Source: Methanobacteriota archaeon (GTDB lineage Archaea > Thermoplasmatota > Poseidoniia > Poseidoniales > Poseidoniaceae). From it: 6,293 nucleotides of DNA. The notes beneath the pieces were generated by a model, which was given only the letters and a program-made list of their open reading frames with translations, made no database searches and had not been told where the DNA came from. This document shows positions 1 to 4,611 of this stretch, one piece after another; position 1 is the stretch's first letter; every line of letters begins with the position of its first letter. The position numbers and the translations under genes are program-made. The stretch spans positions 1 through 6,293 of the forward strand of contig WTIV01000078.1 of the NCBI GenBank assembly GCA_011525095.1, in the 5' to 3' direction.

Positions 1-1
1 C

Positions 2-418
2 GTCGTTTGGGTATACGGAATCATGGGATTGACCGGATATGAGTTAAACTCACAAACGGTAACAATTGGTGCGCTGACACTTGGTTTGGGTGTTGACTAT
101 GCGGTGCATTTGACAACTCGGCTAGAGGAAGAAGTGGAACATGCACCGTTTGCAGACCCCGCAGAATGGTCGACAAAATCCGTTGCAACAACCGGTCGTG
201 CAATGTTTGGTGCTGCACTAACTACTGCGGGTGGTTTCTCAGTCCTAAACTTCTCATCATTGGTACCTCTCCAATTATTCGGACAGGTTTTCGTCGTAGC
301 GATTGCACTGGCACTTATCTCGAGTCTGTTTGTGCTACCTGCAATGTACACTCCATTCTTGAAGCAAGATGCAAAGATGTACCAGTCAATGACTGGTGCT
401 GCTGGCGAAAGCGAGTAA
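2..418 (+). CDS. RND/MMPL-family transporter, C-terminal fragment (partial at the left edge)
   Basis: The frame is open from the first bases of the window, so the visible 138 residues are only the C-terminal end; the ATG at 23 is internal. RND/MMPL (HAE3-like) permeases are proton-driven inner-membrane exporters of lipids or hydrophobic compounds. The segment GLGVDYAVHLTTRLEEE (residues about 36-52) matches the family signature G-x-G-x-D-Y-x-x-H-x-x-x-R at the end of a transmembrane helix, where the Asp belongs to the proton-relay region in many members. It is followed by an amphipathic stretch, then the conserved TTGRAMFGAALTTAGGF helix (about 65-82), and a last hydrophobic helix (about 93-116) ending in LPAMYTPFL, typical of the family's closing helix. 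A short polar tail ends the protein. Substrate cannot be judged from this end. Its stop codon abuts the stop of the convergent DUF2237 gene. Confidence 0.88.
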   Translation, partial: VVWVYGIMGLTGYELNSQTVTIGALTLGLGVDYAVHLTTRLEEEVEHAPFADPAEWSTKSVATTGRAMFGAALTTAGGFSVLNFSSLVPLQLFGQVFVVAIALALISSLFVLPAMYTPFLKQDAKMYQSMTGAAGESE

Positions 419-781
419 TCAAACTGCTCGATCTTCAAGCAACTCTAAGGGAATGATCTCTAGAGCCTTGATGTTAGTTGCCTCAAGGTCAACAGGGCAT
501 GCTTGACCGTGGTTTAGTGCGTCTAGCCAAGTTCTAGCACAAACACACCACGAGTCACCCGGCTTGAGGCCAGGGAAGTTGAAATGGGGAGCAGGAGTAA
601 TCAGGTCATTTCCTTTTGATTTAGCAAATTGAAGAAACTCCTCGTTTACTATACAGCATACTGTGTGAGAGCCTCTGTCATGTTCATCTGTATGGCAATG
701 CCCGTCTCTGTACCATCCAGTTAGTGGCTTGCAAGAGCATTCTCCGATGTCATGCCCCAGTACGTTCTTCTGTTTGCCCAT
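419..781 (-). CDS. DUF2237 family protein
   Basis: A full-length 120-residue soluble protein of the DUF2237 family, whose function is not established. Family hallmarks seen are KQKNVLG at the N-terminus (residues 3-9), TGWYRDG (21-27), GSHTVCCIV (37-45), FAKSKGNDL (52-60), FPGLKPGDSWCVCA (69-82) and LEATNIKALE (99-108). The protein has eight cysteines (15, 17, 29, 42, 43, 79, 81, 95), several at positions conserved in the family, which suggests a metal site or redox role. The start at 781 gives the usual family length and N-terminus. It lies 42 nt downstream of the methionine sulfoxide reductase gene in the same direction, so the two may be co-transcribed; no ribosome-binding site is visible, so it may also have its own leaderless transcript. 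Its stop touches the stop of the opposing transporter gene. Confidence 0.9.
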   Translation of the reverse strand: MGKQKNVLGHDIGECSCKPLTGWYRDGHCHTDEHDRGSHTVCCIVNEEFLQFAKSKGNDLITPAPHFNFPGLKPGDSWCVCARTWLDALNHGQACPVDLEATNIKALEIIPLELLEDRAV

Positions 782-823
782 GTCTGGTGAACAGGAAAAA
801 TCTACTTCAACTTATGTATGATT
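782..823 (-). promoter_or_regulatory. possible promoter of the DUF2237 gene
   Basis: The 42-nt gap before the DUF2237 start has, read leftward, a TATA-like TACATAAG (818-811) centred about 33 nt before the ATG, and a short T5 run at 800-796. No Shine-Dalgarno-like sequence is present. This would fit a short-leader transcript starting inside the gap, but read-through from the upstream gene is equally possible. The evidence is weak. Confidence 0.25.
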
Positions 824-1285
824 TCACTCATTGGAGTGATAAGTCAATCCAAGCCATTCACAAATGTCTTGGGCGAGGGAAATGTCGTCCTCTGAAAAGG
901 CATCAAACTCATCAGAATCCACGTCTAAAACTGCAACAACATCTCCACTTGAGTTCTTTACTGGTATCACAATTTCACTATTTGTCGTAGAACTACAAGC
1001 AATATGTTCAGGCCTTTCGTGTACATTTGGTACGATTTGTGACTCTCCGGTTCTAGCCGCAGCCCCACAAATGCCTCTGTCATAGGTTATTGTCAAGCAA
1101 CCATGTCCTCCTTGGTATGGGCCTATTTTCAATAATTCTGGAGATACTGTTCGGTAGAACCCAGTCCAATGATAGTGCTCAAAGGAGTTGTGTAACTCAC
1201 AAGCAACAGTAGCCATTGCAGTTACCCAATCATCTTCACCATCGAGTATTGCAGTAATTCTTTCATAGACTTCTGCATGTTCCAT
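824..1285 (-). CDS. msrC: free methionine-(R)-sulfoxide reductase (GAF domain)
   Basis: A 153-residue single GAF-domain enzyme of the fRMsr/YebR type, which reduces free methionine-R-sulfoxide to methionine with electrons usually supplied by thioredoxin. It acts in the cytoplasm in oxidative-damage repair. Family motifs present are HYHWTGFY (38-45), IGPYQGGHGC (54-63), GICGAAARTG (71-80), VPNVHERPEHIACSS (85-99) and NSEIVIPV (102-109), followed by AVLDVDSDEFDAFSEDD (118-134). The three cysteines C63, C73 and C97 have spacings of 10 and 24 residues, the same as Cys84/94/118 of the E. coli enzyme, so the catalytic and resolving cysteines are kept. The length is normal for the family and the start at 1285 places the GAF fold correctly. 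It is divergent from pirin and upstream of the DUF2237 gene. Confidence 0.93.
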   Translation of the reverse strand: MEHAEVYERITAILDGEDDWVTAMATVACELHNSFEHYHWTGFYRTVSPELLKIGPYQGGHGCLTITYDRGICGAAARTGESQIVPNVHERPEHIACSSTTNSEIVIPVKNSSGDVVAVLDVDSDEFDAFSEDDISLAQDICEWLGLTYHSNE

Positions 1286-1370
1286 GGCTTTGCGTTTTCG
1301 ATACCATATTCAAATGTTTATTTTTGGACATGATACAACGCTTAATGAATGGCCTTCTTGACACACCATC
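1286..1370. promoter_or_regulatory. divergent promoter region between msrC and pirin
   Basis: These 85 bp must hold start signals for two opposite genes. Leftward, the A-rich CCAAAAATAAAC (1327-1316) sits about 35 nt before the msrC ATG and could be its BRE/TATA. Rightward, CTTAATGA (1341-1348) is centred about 27 nt before the pirin ATG, as expected for a leaderless archaeal transcript; TTTATTTTT (1317-1325) is an alternative further up. No Shine-Dalgarno motif precedes either ATG. The exact boxes are inference. Confidence 0.4.
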
Positions 1371-2375
1371 ATGGGCAAAAGTGTCAAATCAAACCGGCCA
1401 ATGGGATTTGTCAGAGATACATTAGATCCGTTCCTGTTCTGTGTACATCACTTAGACTTGTACCCTGAAGGTAATGATCGACAAGGCCCAGATGGTGGAT
1501 TAGTGGGTAGGCACATCGGTTCGGATTTTGACGAATCAAATGATTGGAAGATGTACCACGGAACAGTAGTTCCAGGTTTCCCTGCACACCCTCACCGCGG
1601 ATTTGAGACAATCACCGTGGTTCTCGAGGGATTAGTCGACCATTTCGATTCCGGTGGTTCAACCGGAAGGTACGGCTTCGGTGATGTCCAATGGATGACT
1701 GCAGGTTCTGGTCTCCAGCATTCAGAGATGTTTCCCCTAGTCAATCAAGACAAACAAAATCGATTAGACCTCTTTCAAATTTGGATTAATCTTCCTGCCA
1801 AGAACAAGATGACAGAGCCAGGTTACGAAATGATTTGGGCACACGAAGTACCTCACATTCAACTTGAAGGAGGAGATGTTAGAGTGATTTCGGGAAGTTG
1901 GAATGAACACGTCGCTCCTTCCGCTCCTGGCGCATCTTGGGCAAATGACCCAGAGAATGAGGTTGCATTGTATATCCTAACAATCAAGGCTGGTTCATCG
2001 GTTGAACTTCCAACCGCTTCCTCAAAGGCTAACAGAATGATGTATCATATTGATGGAGGCTCAGCTTTTGTTGAATCTAGTGAACTCAAACCAAAATACG
2101 GAATGGAATTGAGAGCGGATGCCTCAACAACCGTCCAAGCCGGTGAATCAGATGTCCGAGTTCTAATCCTACAAGGCAGACCAATTGCCGAACCGGTTGC
2201 TCAACACGGTCCGTTTGTGATGAACACTAGAGCAGAAATCTACCAGGCATTCGATGACTATCAACGCACACAATTCGGTGGCTGGCCTTGGGGACCATCA
2301 GACATTGTCCATCCACGCAGTCAAGGCAGATTTGCTAAGATGAGTGATGGCCGAGAAATTGTCCCCCCAAACTGA
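1371..2375 (+). CDS. pirin family protein (bicupin)
   Basis: A 334-residue pirin. Pirins are iron-binding bicupins; some have quercetin 2,3-dioxygenase activity and others act as redox-sensitive regulators, so the substrate is unknown here. The N-terminal cupin carries FPAHPHRGFETITVVLEG (70-87) and the later MTAGSGLQHSEM (109-120). These supply H73, H75, H117 and E119, equivalent to the human pirin ligands His56, His58, His101 and Glu103, so the metal site is intact. RLDLFQIWINLP (131-142) is the usual strand after the metal site. The C-terminal pirin domain ends with GPFVMNTRAEI (280-290) and a GGWPWGP-containing tail, with a polar extension to 334 that makes it somewhat longer than human pirin. 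The ATG at 1371 lacks a Shine-Dalgarno motif, which fits a leaderless message. It is transcribed alone, divergent from msrC. Confidence 0.95.
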   Translation: MGKSVKSNRPMGFVRDTLDPFLFCVHHLDLYPEGNDRQGPDGGLVGRHIGSDFDESNDWKMYHGTVVPGFPAHPHRGFETITVVLEGLVDHFDSGGSTGRYGFGDVQWMTAGSGLQHSEMFPLVNQDKQNRLDLFQIWINLPAKNKMTEPGYEMIWAHEVPHIQLEGGDVRVISGSWNEHVAPSAPGASWANDPENEVALYILTIKAGSSVELPTASSKANRMMYHIDGGSAFVESSELKPKYGMELRADASTTVQAGESDVRVLILQGRPIAEPVAQHGPFVMNTRAEIYQAFDDYQRTQFGGWPWGPSDIVHPRSQGRFAKMSDGREIVPPN

Positions 2376-2376
2376 A

Positions 2377-2382
2377 TTTTTT
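2377..2382 (+). terminator. poly-T transcription terminator after pirin
   Basis: A run of six T residues starts one base after the pirin stop codon. Archaeal RNA polymerase commonly terminates at such U-rich tracts without a hairpin. The rest of the 83-bp gap to the ribbon-helix-helix gene has no other clear element apart from a GGGTACCC palindrome at 2418-2425. Confidence 0.5.
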
Positions 2383-2458
2383 ACACAACGATGCATTTCA
2401 GTGAACTGTTCGAAAGGGTACCCATGTGAATATTGGATGTTGTTTATTCGATTGAGAT

Positions 2459-2620
2459 TTACTCGTCTTCGTTGGAGCGTCTATTGTCTCTCAGGGATTT
2501 TTTGAGAAGGAATTCAATGTGAGAATTAAGAGACCTGAAATCATCATCTGCCCACTTTTTCAAGGCAGCGTGAAGCTTGGGGTCAAGCCTCAACAAGATC
2601 TTCTTTTTGTCCATTTTCAT
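2459..2620 (-). CDS. ribbon-helix-helix (Arc/CopG-like) DNA-binding protein
   Basis: A small protein (53 residues from the ATG at 2620, or 51 from the ATG at 2614) that consists almost entirely of an Arc-type ribbon-helix-helix fold. After MDKKK comes the DNA-contacting strand ILLRLDPKL, then helix A (LHAALKKWADDDF), the turn, and helix B starting at SLNSHIEFLLKKSL; a basic-acidic tail follows. Such proteins dimerise and place the strand pair in the major groove, typically binding short repeated or palindromic operators. The start at 2620 or 2614 is preferred over a further in-frame ATG at 2662, which would overlap the upstream gene by 38 nt and add residues not expected in the family. It is the last gene of the SPFH operon, starting 4 nt after the preceding stop, probably by translational coupling. 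A likely role is autoregulation of the operon. Similar proteins are often labelled HicB-like antitoxins, but no HicA toxin is present. Confidence 0.85.
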   Translation of the reverse strand: MKMDKKKILLRLDPKLHAALKKWADDDFRSLNSHIEFLLKKSLRDNRRSNEDE

Positions 2621-2624
2621 CCCA

Positions 2625-2831
2625 TCATCTTGGCATAAAGAAAGTGTTCGCCCATATTCCAATTGCCATTACTAAGTATAGAATCAGAAAAAACCAGAAT
2701 GTTTTGGGGGCGAATTCTCTTGTTACCCATCCTTTCCCCTTTGCATGCACGCCTTGATTTACCCAGCAATAACCAACGTATAGAAGAATCATTATTGAGA
2801 AAAATGAAGTTATGATAAGTCGAATATCCAT
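2625..2831 (-). CDS. small two-helix membrane protein
   Basis: A 68-residue protein not assigned to a named family. It has two hydrophobic helices (about 4-24 and 46-65) separated by a short basic loop with GKGWVTREFAPKTFWF (32-47). That G-x-x-x-R-x-x-x-P-x-x-F-W pattern entering the second helix is, from memory, a recurring feature of small bacterial membrane proteins. With several Lys/Arg in the loop and short tails, the loop is probably cytoplasmic and both ends outside. The start at 2831 is supported by a strong GGTGAT ribosome-binding site that overlaps the stop codon of the upstream gene. It lies between the 256-residue membrane protein and the ribbon-helix-helix gene and is probably a membrane partner in the SPFH module. 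Confidence 0.8.
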   Translation of the reverse strand: MDIRLIITSFFSIMILLYVGYCWVNQGVHAKGKGWVTREFAPKTFWFFLILYLVMAIGIWANTFFMPR

Positions 2832-2834
2832 CTA

Positions 2835-2840
2835 ATCACC
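2835..2840 (-). promoter_or_regulatory. ribosome-binding site GGTGAT of the 68-residue membrane gene
   Basis: Read leftward, GGTGAT begins at the last base of the upstream TAG stop and is followed by TAG and then the ATG at 2831. GGTGA is the classic archaeal Shine-Dalgarno core. It fixes the start of the small membrane gene and shows tight coupling to the preceding gene. Confidence 0.75.
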
Positions 2841-3610
2841 TACAGCCCGCCTTGAGGGGGATTTCCGAAGTCAGGTTGTGACATATGAGTGACTGATTTG
2901 TTCGCGACTTGCGTAGAAATCAATTGATTGTCAGCTGGTGGCATGTACATCATTTGCTGTCCCCCGTTGTCCTTCATAGTTAGTGCCATAATTAGACCAA
3001 TAACCAGGAAAATCACGCCACAGCAGGTCCCAATGAATCCTAAACCAAATCCAGCAAATATGCCGACAACTTCATCCATAATTTCTTCGATAATAGGATC
3101 ATCGTATGTGACCCAAACAGGTTGGTTTGATTCGAACGAAACATCACCTGCATAACATGCATAACAGGCTCTACCGATTTTTACAAAACCATCTTCACTT
3201 CTATCCAAATTTTTGTTACCAGGATCAGAATTGCAATCAGATTCACCCTCACCAGAGTAATTGTGAACAGACTCAAAATAGAAATTACCGTCGTAGTTCT
3301 CTGCATAATCCCATTCATTGTTAATGGATGGGACTTCTGTAATTGTGATTTGAATATTTTCACAAACGTCCCAAATACCGTTGTTGTCAGAATCTTCGTA
3401 GGTTCCCTTTACCCAAAATGTGATTCCAACATCACCAATGCCATCCTTGTCTTCAATAATAATCGTCCCAGTAGTTTGGTTCTCGATGTCAAACGGGAAA
3501 TCTGCCTCTTCTAGATTCGAAACACTTCCAACACCGACTGCGAACATTGCGATTCCTGCGATTAGGAATATTGCTCCAATTACTAGTACTACTTTTGGCT
3601 CTGTTCTCAT
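2840..3610 (-). CDS. two-anchor membrane protein with an extracytoplasmic Ca-loop domain
   Basis: A 256-residue protein with no family I can name. An N-terminal helix (7-29, VVLVIGAIFLIAGIAMFAVG) is followed by an acidic, Asn/Asp/Tyr-rich domain (30-178), a second helix (about 183-212) with an adjacent Cys pair, and a 44-residue polar tail rich in Gln, Met and Pro. The central domain has DSDNNGIWDVCEN (73-85), which matches the D-x-D-x-N-G-x-x-D-x-C pattern of thrombospondin type-3 calcium loops, and a weaker DKDGIGD (54-60). Cysteines 83, 126, 149 and 152 could form disulfides outside the cell. The ATG at 3610 is chosen over one at 3685 because it lies just after the SPFH stop, has a GAGGTTG ribosome-binding site, and puts the membrane helix at the usual N-terminal position; the longer form would overlap the SPFH gene by 65 nt. 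It is the second gene of the operon. Confidence 0.85.
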   Translation of the reverse strand: MRTEPKVVLVIGAIFLIAGIAMFAVGVGSVSNLEEADFPFDIENQTTGTIIIEDKDGIGDVGITFWVKGTYEDSDNNGIWDVCENIQITITEVPSINNEWDYAENYDGNFYFESVHNYSGEGESDCNSDPGNKNLDRSEDGFVKIGRACYACYAGDVSFESNQPVWVTYDDPIIEEIMDEVVGIFAGFGLGFIGTCCGVIFLVIGLIMALTMKDNGGQQMMYMPPADNQLISTQVANKSVTHMSQPDFGNPPQGGL

Positions 3611-3615
3611 TTTTA

Positions 3616-3622
3616 CAACCTC
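3616..3622 (-). promoter_or_regulatory. ribosome-binding site GAGGTTG of the 256-residue membrane gene
   Basis: Read leftward, the SPFH stop TGA runs into GAGGTTG, with the GAGG core 8 nt before the ATG at 3610. This supports the shorter start and translational coupling to the SPFH gene. Confidence 0.65.
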
Positions 3623-4541
3623 ACTGGTATAGAGAGCCTGTGTTAACCACAGGCGTTGTGTCTGTCTCTGAACATAGTACGACAAGCAGGTTACTCACCA
3701 TTGTTGCTTTCTTATCCTCATCAAGTTCGATAATACCCTTGGAGCTCAGTTGTTCTAATGCTAATTCGACCATTCCAACAGCACCGTCAACAATCTCACG
3801 TCGTGCTGCTACAACTGCGCTAGCCTGCTGTCGGCGCAGCATTGCTTGGGCAATTTCAGTTGAGTATGCTAGGTAGGAGATTCTTGCCTCTAGTACTTGG
3901 ATACCAGCTCTTGCAAGCCTAGCCTCGACTGATTGTTGCAATTGTTTTGCGATTTCGTCTTGGTGACTGGATAGGGTGATTCCCCCAATGTCCTTCTCTT
4001 CGATTGCATCGTATGGGTACCTGGTAGCCATCTCGCGTACCGCGGCTTCGCTTTGGATTTGAACATAATGCCCGTAGTTTTCTACTTCGAACATTGCTTC
4101 AGCCGCATCGTAAACTCTCCATACTACAACTGCTGCAATATCGATTGGGTTAGCGTTTACATCGTTAACTTTCAACTTGCTAGATTCAAAGTTGTTAATC
4201 TTGAAAGAGATTTTTGATTTACTGTAAAGTGGGTTGAAGAAAAATCTGAAACCTTCTGTCTTTAGGGTTGAGACATATTTCCCAAAGAATTGTGTTACTA
4301 CTGCTTCGTTTGGGTTAACGATGACGTAACAATTCCAAACCAGTAGCCACAATGGTCCGGTAATGATCAGTAGAAGTGCACCTGGTCCGGTAAACAACAA
4401 TACGATGTTGAATACACTGAGGAATAGGTGTAATCCCAAACCAACAAATCCGTTGATTGAGGCCGCTTTTTTGTCTTTAAATTGGGGCTGATTTTGTGGC
4501 ACCGCTGGTTGAACAGGGATACTAACAGTTGCAGGCTGCAT
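3621..4541 (-). CDS. SPFH/band 7 domain membrane protein
   Basis: A 306-residue SPFH (stomatin/prohibitin/flotillin) protein. Such proteins oligomerise on membranes and organise microdomains or guard membrane proteins and proteases. A polar Pro/Gln-rich head (1-30) precedes a membrane hairpin (about 34-50 and 54-75). The SPFH domain follows: NPNEAVVTQFFGKYV (76-90), GFRFFFNPLYSK (97-108), LKVNDVNANPIDIAAVVVW (123-141), YVQIQSEAAVREMATRYPYD (159-178). It then passes into a helical part with LEARISYLAYSTEIAQAMLR (217-236), RRQQASAVVAARREIV (236-251) and a C-terminal helix ending MVSNLLVVLCSE (281-292) and PVVNTGSLYQ (297-306). These motifs closely resemble a bacterial SPFH subgroup, suggesting shared or transferred ancestry. 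No Shine-Dalgarno precedes the ATG; a TATA about 26 nt upstream suggests a leaderless message. It is the first gene of a four-gene operon that ends with the ribbon-helix-helix gene. Confidence 0.95.
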   Translation of the reverse strand: MQPATVSIPVQPAVPQNQPQFKDKKAASINGFVGLGLHLFLSVFNIVLLFTGPGALLLIITGPLWLLVWNCYVIVNPNEAVVTQFFGKYVSTLKTEGFRFFFNPLYSKSKISFKINNFESSKLKVNDVNANPIDIAAVVVWRVYDAAEAMFEVENYGHYVQIQSEAAVREMATRYPYDAIEEKDIGGITLSSHQDEIAKQLQQSVEARLARAGIQVLEARISYLAYSTEIAQAMLRRQQASAVVAARREIVDGAVGMVELALEQLSSKGIIELDEDKKATMVSNLLVVLCSETDTTPVVNTGSLYQ

Positions 4542-4563
4542 GGGGGTTGGTATGCCTGAGTAC

Positions 4564-4571
4564 TATTTTAT
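4564..4571 (-). promoter_or_regulatory. TATA box of the SPFH operon
   Basis: Read leftward, ATAAAATA (4571-4564) is centred about 26 nt before the SPFH ATG at 4541. In archaea the TATA box lies about 26 nt before the transcription start, so transcription would begin at or next to the A of the ATG, giving a leaderless mRNA. The absence of a Shine-Dalgarno motif before this ATG agrees. Confidence 0.6.
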
Positions 4572-4599
4572 GATATCGAAGTGATATCATTTTGATATT
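4570..4599. promoter_or_regulatory. candidate operator: 8+5+8 palindrome and three GATAT units at 11-bp steps
   Basis: ATGATATC (4570-4577), a 5-nt spacer, and GATATCAT (4583-4590) form a perfect inverted repeat. A third unit, GATATT, begins at 4594. The three GATAT units start at 4572, 4583 and 4594, exactly 11 bp apart, so they face about the same side of the helix. The first unit abuts the SPFH TATA box where TFB would contact the BRE. No other GATATC was noticed in the window. Ribbon-helix-helix dimers often bind such phased arrays, so the operon's own Arc-like protein is the obvious candidate ligand. The ligand is inference. Confidence 0.55.
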
Positions 4600-4611
4600 C
4601 TAGATTTTTTT

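Noticed and set aside
23..418. ATG at 23 as the start of the transporter gene
   Set aside because: The frame is open upstream to the window edge and the product lacks most of the RND fold, so this is an internal methionine.
97..438. Antisense open frame across the transporter end
   Set aside because: It overlaps a clear RND coding region and has no recognisable motifs, so it is a shadow frame.
2383..2458. Possible small RNA or tRNA in the gap after pirin
   Set aside because: Only a GGGTACCC palindrome is visible; there is no cloverleaf, conserved arm or promoter.
2459..2831. Toxin-antitoxin pair of the RHH gene and the 68-residue membrane gene
   Set aside because: RHH proteins can be antitoxins and small membrane proteins can be toxins, but the gene order (membrane gene first, RHH last), the embedding in an SPFH operon and the lack of any HicA, RelE or MazF-like partner make regulation of the operon more likely.
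3127..3876. Several rightward open frames of 65-109 codons inside the 256-residue and SPFH genes
   Set aside because: They are antisense to well-supported genes, have no family motifs or start signals, and arise from the composition of the coding strand.
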